From Streptococcus pseudopneumoniae (GTDB lineage Bacteria; Bacillota; Bacilli; Lactobacillales; Streptococcaceae): 64,000 nucleotides of DNA. The notes beneath the pieces are model-generated. The model saw only the letters and a list, made by a program, of their open reading frames with translations, made no database searches and was not told the origin of the DNA. The stretch spans positions 24,497 to 88,496 of the forward strand of contig NZ_JVRR01000126.1 of assembly GCF_001070715.1 (NCBI RefSeq), in the 5' to 3' direction. Position numbers and translations under genes: made by a program. This document shows positions 47,865 to 56,543 of this stretch, in pieces. Numbering within the stretch: the stretch's first letter is position 1; each line of letters opens with the position of its first letter.

Positions 47865-48647
47865 ATGGAACAAAAAATATTATATTTCCTTGTCATCATA
47901 GTAGCTAATGCAATAGGGGCGGTATCCGGTATGGGAGGAGGCGTTATTATAAAACCGGTACTTGATTTTATTGCATGGGATAATGTGGCAACTATTTCCT
48001 TCTATTCCTCTGTTGCTGTATTTGTTATGTCGATTTCATCAACAGTCAGACAGATTCAGTCTGGTCAAAAGTTAAAAGTTATGGAACTAAGTTATCTTGC
48101 TATAGGTTCTATTTTTGGAGGATATATAGGTAGTCTACTATTTGACTGCCTTTTAGTTTTATCTGGGTCAAGAATAGCACAATTTGTTCAAGTAATTATC
48201 ACAGTACTTATGTTGCTATTTGCTTTATTGGCTTCAAAAAAGTTTTTTAAACAATATAATTTTATTCACAAGACATGGTATTTTTTCTGTGGTTTTTTAT
48301 TAGGAGCTATATCTAGTTTTTTAGGGATTGGTGGTGGTCCAATCAATGTATCTTTTTTTATAATTTTATTTGGATTACCTATAAAAAAAGCGACAGTTTA
48401 TTCTATCGCCACTATTTTCTTCTCTCAACTTTCTAAAATTATTTCGTTAGTGTTGATTTCTAAATTTAATCAGTATGATAGCCGTACGCTTATGGTGATT
48501 ATAATCGCCGCTATTTTTGGAGGAATTTTTGGAGCTAAATTCAGTAAAATTCTATCAGAAGCTAAAATTGCGATAGTTTTTCAACTGGTTGTTGTCGCTG
48601 TTTTAGCATTAAATATTTATAATTTATTTGCAGTGGTTTTAGAGTAG
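47865..48647 (+). CDS. TauE/SafE family membrane permease
   Basis: A 260-residue protein with about eight helices in two related halves; GAVSGMGGGVIIKPVLD near residue 18 and GAISSFLGIGGGPINVSFF near 145 are the duplicated TauE/SafE signatures. Members move sulfite, sulfoacetate and other sulfur anions. In a sulfatase operon its likely work is export of the released sulfate or a derivative. The start at 47865 is the only ATG in frame near the AAGGAAG site, 12 bases downstream of it. Confidence 0.85.
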   Translation: MEQKILYFLVIIVANAIGAVSGMGGGVIIKPVLDFIAWDNVATISFYSSVAVFVMSISSTVRQIQSGQKLKVMELSYLAIGSIFGGYIGSLLFDCLLVLSGSRIAQFVQVIITVLMLLFALLASKKFFKQYNFIHKTWYFFCGFLLGAISSFLGIGGGPINVSFFIILFGLPIKKATVYSIATIFFSQLSKIISLVLISKFNQYDSRTLMVIIIAAIFGGIFGAKFSKILSEAKIAIVFQLVVVAVLALNIYNLFAVVLE

Positions 48648-48712
48648 ATTTTGCATGCTAATATAAAAATGAAAATTTAAAATGATATATATTAAAAATT
48701 GAAAGGGAAGTC

Positions 48713-51712
48713 ATGAATCGATTTATAAAAAAATTATTTTTGAAAAATAATCACAGCTCATTCAAAAATTTAATCATATGTTTCGGTATAGTAGGACTTG
48801 GAATGTATTTTATGAATACTGAGAACGTATTTGCGAATCATTCAAACGAGTCTACTCACAAGGTTTCTCATTTATTGCCGAGAGAAAATGACCTGTCTGA
48901 AGGCTTAATTCAAAAGTTTGATTTTGAAGCGGATACCATAGGTTCTAATACCACGGTAGGAATAAATTCTAATTATCCCGGAACTCTTATTGGTAATCAT
49001 GTTAAGATTATTGACTCAGGAGATGATGTATTCGGTAAAGTTGTAAATTTTGGAGAGGGATCAGGTAGCTATATCAAAGTTAATGATTTAATAAATACAT
49101 CCAAAAATAGCTATACTTTTACAGTTTGGTTAAAATATGATAGTAGTATATCCGAAGTGAATTCTAATTCTTCAGCTGTTGTTTTTCAACAAGATGGACA
49201 AGGAAGGTCTTTGTTAAATATTAAAGCAAATGGACAACTTAATACATATATAGCCGCTGTGAATATTGATAGTAAAGAAGTTATAAAAAAGAATGAATGG
49301 GTACATATTGCAATTAGTTTCAATGTCAAAGAATTGACCATATCGTATTATATAAATGGTTTGTTAGATAGTGTTAGTCCTCTTAATAAAAATACTGTGA
49401 ATCAACTAACCTCGCTTTTAATAGGTTCTCATAAAAATTTAGGGAATGACCCACATCAAATGAGAGGGAATTTAGATGATATTAGAATATATAATCGCGT
49501 CCTAAGTCATGATGAAGTGCAACAAATATATAACATTAAAGGTCAAAAAATATTTATAGATAATAAATTGTTCCCATTATTAAAGATTGCTAAGGAAGTT
49601 ATAAAGAGTGATCGGATTAATAAATTAGAGAGTGATTATCAGACTTTACTGAAGCTAGTTGAAACGATTGAAGGCATTAAAGGAGACGAAAACATTGATG
49701 TTCTTAGATCATATTACAATGATTTAAACAGTTTAATAAAGAAGGTTCAATCGAATGATTTGGTCAATATTTCAATTGACACCAGTAAGATTGAAAGGAA
49801 AATAGATGCAAAGCATATATTTGGTATCAATCATCGTTATGCATTCAATGGCTATGGTTCTTTTGATGAGAAGGAAAAGAAGGTACGAGATGAGTTTGTT
49901 AATCTCTACAAGAAAGCGGGATTTGGTTCTATAAGATATCCTGGTGGGACAATTTCTAATTTATTTAATTGGAAAACAGCTATCGGTCCTGTAGAGAGTC
50001 GAAGGAAACAAATTCATGGATTTTACAACAATCCAGGTCAAGTAGGAATTGAAGCAAATTTTGGTTTATCAGAAATCGCTACATTCGCACAGAATGTTGA
50101 TTCTGAAATGGTCTATGTCTACAGTTTGGGAAGAGGTAATGCGCAAGATGTTTCAGATTTGATGGAATTTTTAAATGCTAGAATTGGAACGAATCCGAAC
50201 GGAGGTGTGGATTGGGCTCAAGTTCGTGCTGATTTAGGGCATAGGGAACCATTTAACATTAAATTTTTTGAAATTGGGAACGAAATGAATCAAGGCGGTG
50301 CTGGTGGTGATGGAACAGTATCCCAATCTTATTGGACAGCGTTTGTTAAGGGAAAGAATACGGAGCAAGCTTACACAGAGGGAGGAACAGCTGTATTTAA
50401 TCAACAATACGTAGTTGACGAAGAAAACTGGAATCAATCTGCCTCTAAAAGTAGCGGGAATGCTAATATGATTAAGTATATGCGCTATGCAAATGTGAAT
50501 CCTAAAAAATACATAGATAATAAAATTGTTGATAATCCTAATTTTATAGCAATTGAAAAAGATTCAGTTAGAGTGTTTGTTGGAGACGGTAAGGAAAAAG
50601 AGGAATGGGAAGTTGTCACTAATTTTAATAATTCTGTTCAGACTTCAAAACACGTAGTTGTGGACTATAGTAATGGGTCTATCAAGTTTGGTGATGGTAT
50701 TAAAGGGATGATTCCTAAGAAAGGGGTGCCTATTCGAGTTTCGTATTCCGTACAGAAGGATGGCTATGTTCAAATTGCGGAAAGTTTGAAACGCACAATG
50801 AAACAAATTTCAGAGACAGAAAACACAGAGAAGCAGGCATATGTGTTTTCGAGTTATGAATCACCTCAGTTCATAAAACATATGGCTTTATTGAAGAAGA
50901 ATCACCTTTACGATGGTTTAACGATTCATCCATATTCAGGTCATGTAAATGGTGGAAATAACCCCCTTACATTCTATGATAATGCAATGTTGAAAGCGGA
51001 AAACACAGGAATTAAACATGTCGCAGACTATGTAAAAATGTTACCTGAAGGGAAAGTTCCTGTTATCAGTGAGTACGGTATTTTTAGAAATACAGAACCG
51101 CAAGTAAGGTCGGTAACCCATGCTTTATATATTGCAAAAACACTACTAGAATATGTCAAATTAGGAAGCCCTTATATTCAAAAACATACTTTAGTGGATT
51201 GGTATAGTTCAGGTGGAGATTCTTTAGGACCTACACAACAGGCAGTAATACAAGCTGTTCCTCAAGCTGGTTCAGATAGAAAAACTGGTAAAGGGAATTA
51301 TAAGTATTTTGCTACACCATCTGCTCTTGTTTTTGAAATGTTGAATAAAGGTGGTTTTGGAGATAATATTCTTAAGTCTTCAATAGAAAAATCTCCGAAA
51401 CTTGAAAATGGAGTAACTAGTGTTTCAACACTTGTTAGTAAAGACGATGTTGGGAATGTTTATGTTGCACTTACAAATGTTAATCGTGTAAATGGTTATG
51501 ATATAAATATCAATTTTGAGGGCATAGACGAGAGTATGGATGGCTCAGTTGTAGAAGTTAAAAAAATGACATCTAAAAATATAAATGATGAGAATTCTTT
51601 GACAGAGCCTGATAAAGTTCATATTGAGAATTCTGAATTTATATATACAAAAGGTATGACTTATACGATTCCTCAACATAGCTTTATTATTTTAAAATTT
51701 AAAGTTAAGTAG
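48713..51712 (+). CDS. Secreted LamG-domain glycoside hydrolase, clan GH-A-like
   Basis: A 999-residue protein. Residues 1-42 form a long signal peptide (hydrophobic NLIICFGIVGLGMYFM, cleavage near VFA/NH). Residues about 65-275 form a LamG/concanavalin-like domain (FTVWLKYD, then NLDDIRIYNRVLS). A helical linker follows. Residues about 350-990 form a TIM-barrel hydrolase with RYPGGTISNLFNW and FEIGNEMNQ; Glu524 is the likely acid/base and Glu787 (VISEYGIF) the likely nucleophile. The pattern recalls arabinofuranosidase and heparanase-type families but I cannot assign one. No LPXTG anchor, so it may be released or bound by the LamG domain. It would free the sulfated sugar for the PTS. Confidence 0.85.
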   Translation: MNRFIKKLFLKNNHSSFKNLIICFGIVGLGMYFMNTENVFANHSNESTHKVSHLLPRENDLSEGLIQKFDFEADTIGSNTTVGINSNYPGTLIGNHVKIIDSGDDVFGKVVNFGEGSGSYIKVNDLINTSKNSYTFTVWLKYDSSISEVNSNSSAVVFQQDGQGRSLLNIKANGQLNTYIAAVNIDSKEVIKKNEWVHIAISFNVKELTISYYINGLLDSVSPLNKNTVNQLTSLLIGSHKNLGNDPHQMRGNLDDIRIYNRVLSHDEVQQIYNIKGQKIFIDNKLFPLLKIAKEVIKSDRINKLESDYQTLLKLVETIEGIKGDENIDVLRSYYNDLNSLIKKVQSNDLVNISIDTSKIERKIDAKHIFGINHRYAFNGYGSFDEKEKKVRDEFVNLYKKAGFGSIRYPGGTISNLFNWKTAIGPVESRRKQIHGFYNNPGQVGIEANFGLSEIATFAQNVDSEMVYVYSLGRGNAQDVSDLMEFLNARIGTNPNGGVDWAQVRADLGHREPFNIKFFEIGNEMNQGGAGGDGTVSQSYWTAFVKGKNTEQAYTEGGTAVFNQQYVVDEENWNQSASKSSGNANMIKYMRYANVNPKKYIDNKIVDNPNFIAIEKDSVRVFVGDGKEKEEWEVVTNFNNSVQTSKHVVVDYSNGSIKFGDGIKGMIPKKGVPIRVSYSVQKDGYVQIAESLKRTMKQISETENTEKQAYVFSSYESPQFIKHMALLKKNHLYDGLTIHPYSGHVNGGNNPLTFYDNAMLKAENTGIKHVADYVKMLPEGKVPVISEYGIFRNTEPQVRSVTHALYIAKTLLEYVKLGSPYIQKHTLVDWYSSGGDSLGPTQQAVIQAVPQAGSDRKTGKGNYKYFATPSALVFEMLNKGGFGDNILKSSIEKSPKLENGVTSVSTLVSKDDVGNVYVALTNVNRVNGYDININFEGIDESMDGSVVEVKKMTSKNINDENSLTEPDKVHIENSEFIYTKGMTYTIPQHSFIILKFKVK

Positions 51713-51741
51713 AGTGAATCAGAGCAAAAATAAAAGATAAA

Positions 51742-51791
51742 AAACGAACGAAAAGTATTCTAAGCTTTTTAAGAATGCAATTCGTTCGTTT
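51742..51791 (+). terminator. Long hairpin ending the island operon
   Basis: An 11-bp outer stem (AAACGAACGAA with TTCGTTCGTTT) and a 7-bp inner stem with a small internal loop, followed by TAATTTTG. It lies 29 bases after the hydrolase stop codon. Confidence 0.7.
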
Positions 51792-51935
51792 AATTTTGTT
51801 CTTAAATTTTGTCGCTAATTATTTTGATTATGTCAAAATCATACTTTGTTAAAATATTCTTTTTCGGACTATTACTCTATAAAATGCTGACAGATAGGAA
51901 TTCTCTTAGGATATTGAAGGTTAGGGTCTAAAGTA

Positions 51936-51944
51936 TGGTATACT
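51936..51944 (+). promoter_or_regulatory. Extended -10 promoter of ruvA
   Basis: TGGTATACT at 51936-51944, 39 bases before ruvA. It lies outside the island and lets ruvA-tag be expressed independently. Confidence 0.6.
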
Positions 51945-51982
51945 ATAAAGTAGATTAAATAGTAGACGAGAAAAGGAAAACT

Positions 51983-52576
51983 ATGTACGAATATTTAAAA
52001 GGAATCATTACCAAAATCACTGCTAAATACATTGTTCTTGAAGTCAACGGTATCGGTTATATTTTGCATGTGGCCAATCCCTATGCTTACTCAGGTCAGG
52101 TTAATCAGGAGGCTCAGATTTATGTTCATCAAGTCGTGCGTGAGGATGCCCATCTGCTTTATGGATTTCGCTCAGAAGATGAGAAAAAGCTCTTTCTCAG
52201 TCTGATTTCGGTATCTGGGATTGGTCCTGTATCAGCTCTCGCTATTATCGCTGCCGATGACAATGCTGGTTTGGTTCAAGCCATCGAAACCAAGAACATC
52301 ACCTACTTGACCAAGTTCCCTAAAATTGGCAAGAAAACAGCCCAGCAGATGGTGCTGGACTTGGAAGGTAAGGTAGTAGTTGCAGGAGATGACCTTCCTG
52401 CCAAGGTGGCAGTGCAAGCTAGTGCTGAAAACCAAGAACTGGAAGAAGCCATGGAGGCTATGCTGGCGCTGGGCTACAAGGCAACCGAGCTCAAGAAAAT
52501 CAAGAAATTCTTTGAAGGAACGACAGATACAGCTGAGAACTATATCAAGTCGGCCCTTAAAATGTTGGTCAAATAG
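51983..52576 (+). CDS. ruvA: Holliday junction DNA helicase subunit RuvA
   Basis: A 197-residue protein: N-terminal OB domain ([20 protein letters not shown]), two helix-hairpin-helix motifs ([14 protein letters not shown] and [17 protein letters not shown]) and a C-terminal domain that contacts RuvB. It binds four-way junctions as a tetramer. Followed after 9 bases by tag. It marks the right edge of the island. Confidence 0.97.
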   Translation: MYEYLKGIITKITAKYIVLEVNGIGYILHVANPYAYSGQVNQEAQIYVHQVVREDAHLLYGFRSEDEKKLFLSLISVSGIGPVSALAIIAADDNAGLVQAIETKNITYLTKFPKIGKKTAQQMVLDLEGKVVVAGDDLPAKVAVQASAENQELEEAMEAMLALGYKATELKKIKKFFEGTTDTAENYIKSALKMLVK

Positions 52577-52585
52577 GAGCAGAGC

Positions 52586-53149
52586 ATGACAAAACGTTGT
52601 TCGTGGGTCAAGATGACCAATCAGCTCTACATTGCCTATCATGATGAGGAGTGGGGTCAGCCCCTCCATGATGACCAAGCATTGTTTGAGTTGTTGTGTA
52701 TGGAAACCTATCAGGCAGGCCTGTCTTGGGAAACGGTACTAAACAAACGTCAAGCTTTCCGAGAAGCATTTCATGGCTATCAAATTCAAGTGGTCGCAGA
52801 GATGACTGACACCGAACTGGAAGCCTTGCTGGAGAATCCAGCTATCATCCGAAATAGAGCCAAGATTTTTGCTACACGCGCTAACGCCCAAGCCTTTCTA
52901 CAACTACAGGCAGAGTACGGCTCTTTTGATGTCTATCTTTGGTCTTTTGTTGAGGGGAAAACTGTCGTTAATGATGTTCCCGATTACCGCCAAGCCCCAG
53001 CTAAAACATCCTTGTCTGAGAAATTAGCCAAAGATTTCAAAAAACGAGGCTTCAAGTTCACAGGCCCAGTCGCTGTCTTGTCTTTTCTACAGGCTGCAGG
53101 ACTAGTTGATGACCACGAGAATGATTGTGAATGGAAAAGCAGGAATTAG
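52586..53149 (+). CDS. tag: DNA-3-methyladenine glycosylase I
   Basis: A 187-residue base-excision enzyme: RCSWVKMTNQLYIAYHDEEW at the N-terminus contains the zinc Cys, and the C-terminal HENDCEW supplies further zinc ligands (His, Cys). The pattern METYQAGLSWETVLNKR near residue 45 is typical. It shares a transcript with ruvA, grouping two DNA-repair genes. A terminator follows. Confidence 0.96.
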   Translation: MTKRCSWVKMTNQLYIAYHDEEWGQPLHDDQALFELLCMETYQAGLSWETVLNKRQAFREAFHGYQIQVVAEMTDTELEALLENPAIIRNRAKIFATRANAQAFLQLQAEYGSFDVYLWSFVEGKTVVNDVPDYRQAPAKTSLSEKLAKDFKKRGFKFTGPVAVLSFLQAAGLVDDHENDCEWKSRN

Positions 53150-53183
53150 TGTGTACAGGTAACTAGCATATCTGAGAATATAG

Positions 53184-53216
53184 AAAAAAGCTGAGAAATT
53201 TTTCCCAGCTTTTTAT
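53184..53216 (+). terminator. Terminator after tag
   Basis: AAAAGCTG pairs with CAGCTTTT, with a T-run reading into TTTATAT. Confidence 0.8.
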
Positions 53217-53233
53217 ATATACTATTAGATTTG

Positions 53234-53497
53234 TTAGAGTGAAGTCAAAAAAGTGATTCCACCTAAAATAACACCAGCTGAATTTGGAATGATTAGTATC
53301 CAATCCTTCTTAGGTTCCTTTGTCCATCCATAAATAACCCAGATTAAGCAAGATATAGCAGCTGATAAAGGTTGAAATGGTTGAGCTTTATTTCCCTGTA
53401 AATTAGCGATAATTTGAGGTATGTAGGCAATAAATACTATAATTCCAATAAAGGCACCAATAGAACCTACGATTCGATTAATTTTTTGTTTTGTCAT
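53234..53497 (-). CDS. SemiSWEET-family PQ-loop transporter
   Basis: An 87-residue protein with three helices and the PQ-loop pattern AYIPQIIANLQGNKAQP near residue 25, plus a conserved second helix with ISCLIWVIYG. SemiSWEETs dimerise to form sugar uniporters. The start at 53497 is preferred: GGAGG lies 7 bases upstream, while 30 extra upstream codons are not family-like. A single gene on the minus strand. Confidence 0.85.
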   Translation of the reverse strand: MTKQKINRIVGSIGAFIGIIVFIAYIPQIIANLQGNKAQPFQPLSAAISCLIWVIYGWTKEPKKDWILIIPNSAGVILGGITFLTSL

Positions 53498-53602
53498 ATA
53501 CACCTCCTTCAAAAGGATATCATAGAAATTAGCGAAATGCAATAAATTCAGATACAAATTGTAACGAAAACGAATACAAAAGCACAAAAATAGAGAAACT
53601 AT

Positions 53603-54637
53603 TTATTTTTTGTTATAGTCAAAGCGAATGACTTGCTCCTGTGCATCTACATGGGCATGGACGCCAAAGGGGACAATTGCTCTTGGAGTTGCGTGGCCGA
53701 CATTCAAATTATAGACAATCGGGATATTGCTATCAATAATATCCAATAGTGCCTCTTTATAGTTGTCATAGAAAGTTTCATCCATAGGTTTTCCGACCAA
53801 GAGTCCACTGATGACCTCGAATATACCAGTGTTCTTTAAAGTTTGCAACATCTTTTTGAAGTCTTCCGGCTCAGGCTTTTCTTCGCTTGTTTCGAGCAAG
53901 AGGATTTTTCCTTCCCAGTCTAACAAGTCAGGGAAAAGTTTGTATTTTTGGCAGAGCTCCGTGCTGTCTGCGTATCGAGAGTTGTCAAAGATATCGTAGA
54001 GGGATTCGAGGCAACCACCGAGGATTTCCCCTTCGAATTGGGCGTTTCCTTGCAACAACTCAAAACCAGTGTTTGCATGACTGACACGAGGTGTCCCCAG
54101 AGCTTTGGAACTAAAATCAGTTCGTTCCTCATACCAAACATTGCTAGGGCGGATTTCTGAGATTCTTCCTGTCTCAATCAATTCTTTAAAGTAGCGAAGA
54201 CTATAGGCTAACATTTCCTTGTCCAATTCACAAATGTCTGCTAGAAAGGATTGGCCATAAAAAGTCTTGATCCCTAGTTTATGCAACATAAGGTGGTTCA
54301 TGGTTGTATCCGAGAAGCCAAGAAAAATCTTTTGTTTGATAACCTTTTGGAGTTGGTTATTTTCAAAAAGATAAGGTAGCAAGCGATAGGTATCGTCTCC
54401 ACCGATGGCGCATAGGATCATGTCGATGCTATCATCAGAAAAGGCATGAATCAAATCCTCTGCACGAGCTTCAGGATGGTTCTTGATAAAGTCTAATCCT
54501 TTTAGCGAATGGGGCAAAAAGATAGGATTGAGTCCCAGGTACTTGAGACGTTGGACACCCAAGTCCACTTCGTGTTTGACAAAGTCCTCTCCGATAATGC
54601 CACTAGATAAACTAACAATACCAATAGTAGAAACCAT
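53603..54637 (-). CDS. S66 family peptidase, MccF/LD-carboxypeptidase-like
   Basis: A 344-residue serine peptidase of family S66. The nucleophile Ser lies in FLGFSDTTMNHLM near residue 105, and the later Glu and His of the triad are expected in the LLLETSEEKPEP and NVGHATPRA regions. Members cleave LD-peptide bonds of murein or inactivate microcin C-type antibiotics (MccF); length and sequence fit the MccF branch best. AGGAGG precedes the start. Single gene. Confidence 0.85.
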   Translation of the reverse strand: MVSTIGIVSLSSGIIGEDFVKHEVDLGVQRLKYLGLNPIFLPHSLKGLDFIKNHPEARAEDLIHAFSDDSIDMILCAIGGDDTYRLLPYLFENNQLQKVIKQKIFLGFSDTTMNHLMLHKLGIKTFYGQSFLADICELDKEMLAYSLRYFKELIETGRISEIRPSNVWYEERTDFSSKALGTPRVSHANTGFELLQGNAQFEGEILGGCLESLYDIFDNSRYADSTELCQKYKLFPDLLDWEGKILLLETSEEKPEPEDFKKMLQTLKNTGIFEVISGLLVGKPMDETFYDNYKEALLDIIDSNIPIVYNLNVGHATPRAIVPFGVHAHVDAQEQVIRFDYNKK

Positions 54638-54741
54638 ATCTCATCCTCCTAGAAATAGATTGAGCCTATTTTATCACAAAATATAAGAGAAAGCTATAGG
54701 GATTAGAGTCAGAAGTTCTATTGTATATCAAGAAAGCAAGA

Positions 54742-54769
54742 AAAAGCAACCGCACCTGCAGTTGCTTTT
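54742..54769. terminator. Terminator of the corA-DUF1129 transcript
   Basis: AAAAGCAAC (54742-54750) pairs with GTTGCTTTT (54761-54769); reads as a terminator on the minus strand, 10 bases past the DUF1129 stop. Confidence 0.85.
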
Positions 54770-54778
54770 ATCGTTCCC

Positions 54779-55456
54779 TTAATAACGTGTTGGTCCTGCA
54801 CTTGCGCTTCGGATGTTCAAGCGTTTCTTGAGATAGAAGCGAAGGGCTAGGAGGGCTGCTCCGATAATAGCCAGTGGCACTGGAGCTAGTACTGGGTTAA
54901 GGTTAGCTGGTAGGAAGCTTGTTGCAAAGAAGACAAGCAACCAAAGGAACATAGAAGCTAGGATAACTAGTACAGATTTCCAGAAAGGTGGACGTTGACT
55001 GCGGTCCATATCAGGCCCGTAGTATTGGTAAACAAAGTAGTACATCAAGTAGAAGGCAAATCCACCAACCAGTCCAACTAAGAGGAGGGTAATCAATCCA
55101 TAGCCGAAAGCTTGATCTGCTGAGAAGAAGGTTGTGAGGGCGCTGACGAGGGCAAAGAGGCTAGTGATGAAAAGAGCTGAGTCCATAATCATGAGTTTGG
55201 GATCATCATTTTCTTTTGGATGCTCTTTTTCGTATTGCTCCTTGACAGTGAAACTATGAGCCCAGTGGGTTGGTGCGCCATAGAGGGAACGAGCGGTCGT
55301 ACCCTTGGCTTGCTCTTCAAGGATTTGGGGAATAACTTCCTCAAAAATAGCCTTGATTTCAGCATCTGTTTTTCCATCTTTGATGAATTGTTGGGTAGCG
55401 ATGTGGACAAACTCTTGGTTTTTCTTTGTTAATTTTTGTAGATCAATCTGAGACAT
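54779..55456 (-). CDS. DUF1129 family membrane protein
   Basis: A 225-residue protein with a cytoplasmic N-terminus (about 1-85, acidic and Lys-rich) and four helices (about 100-120, 130-150, 165-190 and 195-215). It begins at 55456 after an AGAGGAG site; the in-frame ATG 7 codons upstream lies inside the end of corA. It is co-transcribed with corA (11 bases apart) in streptococci and lactobacilli. Function unknown. Confidence 0.82.
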   Translation of the reverse strand: MSQIDLQKLTKKNQEFVHIATQQFIKDGKTDAEIKAIFEEVIPQILEEQAKGTTARSLYGAPTHWAHSFTVKEQYEKEHPKENDDPKLMIMDSALFITSLFALVSALTTFFSADQAFGYGLITLLLVGLVGGFAFYLMYYFVYQYYGPDMDRSQRPPFWKSVLVILASMFLWLLVFFATSFLPANLNPVLAPVPLAIIGAALLALRFYLKKRLNIRSASAGPTRY

Positions 55457-55467
55457 AGGAACTCCTC

Positions 55468-56412
55468 TTAGAACCATTTTTTATGGATGAGATAGAGAGT
55501 GAGCGAGACACTCATAGCAAAGGCGATAAAGACGATTAACCAGAAGGCATTTGGCTCTCCGTTTAGGGGGATTTCATTATCCTTAAAGTTCATCCCGTAG
55601 GCAGAGAAGACCATGGTTGGGATGGACATGACGATGGTCACAAGGGCCAAGGTTTTCATGATGTTGTTCTGGTTGTTGGAAATGATAGAGGCGAAGGTCT
55701 CTGTCATAGAGTGCAAGACGTTTCCATAAATGTCTGCCATCTCGATGGCCTGTTGGGTTTCAATCAGGGTATCTTCAAGCAGGTCTTCGTCCTCAAGGTA
55801 TTTCTTGATATTGCTGGTTGAGCTGGTCAATTTCTTAATCACGCGCTCATTTGTTTTGAGGGAGGCCTTGAAATAGACGATGGTTTTTTCCAATTCCATG
55901 AGCTCAATCAATTCTTCATTACGAGTTGATTGATGCAGTTGACTTTCGATTTGTTCACTCTTACGATCAATCGAACGAAGGGCTGTTAGGTAAAGCTCTG
56001 CATTGCGATAGAGAATCTGAAAGATGAAACGCGAACGCATGAAGGTGTAGAAATTACGCAATCGACGGTTGATAAAGACATCGAGGACCGGTAATGGTTC
56101 CAAACAAGTAGTGATAATGGTTTCCTCTGTGATGATAATACCAAGCGGGATGGTGACGTAGTAGGTGCGGTTATTTCTTTCCTCTGTGACTGGCACGTCA
56201 ACGATAATCAGGGTGTACTCGTCTTCAATCGTAATACGAGACATTTCTTCCGCATCGAGCGGTGCTCGAAGGTCGGCAATATCGATATCGAAGGCGTTAG
56301 CGATTTCGAGTGATTCATTTTGAGTCGGATTGACGAGATTGATCCAAGTACCCGGTTCAAGCGTATCGATCTCTTTAAATTCAGTTGTTGTAGAGAGAAA
56401 AACTTGTTTCAT
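55468..56412 (-). CDS. corA: CorA-family magnesium transporter
   Basis: A 314-residue protein with a large N-terminal cytoplasmic domain and two C-terminal helices carrying the signature YGMNFKDNE in the place of the CorA GMN loop (near residue 278). The GMN selectivity motif is intact. It forms a pentameric Mg2+ channel. The minus-strand promoter TATAAT is at 56462-56457, close to the uvrA promoter. With mgtA downstream, the window holds two Mg2+ systems. Confidence 0.93.
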   Translation of the reverse strand: MKQVFLSTTTEFKEIDTLEPGTWINLVNPTQNESLEIANAFDIDIADLRAPLDAEEMSRITIEDEYTLIIVDVPVTEERNNRTYYVTIPLGIIITEETIITTCLEPLPVLDVFINRRLRNFYTFMRSRFIFQILYRNAELYLTALRSIDRKSEQIESQLHQSTRNEELIELMELEKTIVYFKASLKTNERVIKKLTSSTSNIKKYLEDEDLLEDTLIETQQAIEMADIYGNVLHSMTETFASIISNNQNNIMKTLALVTIVMSIPTMVFSAYGMNFKDNEIPLNGEPNAFWLIVFIAFAMSVSLTLYLIHKKWF

Positions 56413-56503
56413 ATCCCTTATCCTTTCTCATTTTTCAGATTTTTTCACACCGTACTATTATACTACAAAATCAGCCTTTTGGGTAATAGAATCTCACTTT
56501 TTT

Positions 56504-56512
56504 TGGTATAAT
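56504..56512 (+). promoter_or_regulatory. Extended -10 promoter of uvrA
   Basis: TGGTATAAT at 56504-56512; transcription would start only about 25 bases before the uvrA ATG. It lies within 50 bases of the divergent corA -10 box. Confidence 0.7.
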
Positions 56513-56543
56513 GGTAAGCAATAATGGACTAGAAAGAACAAAG

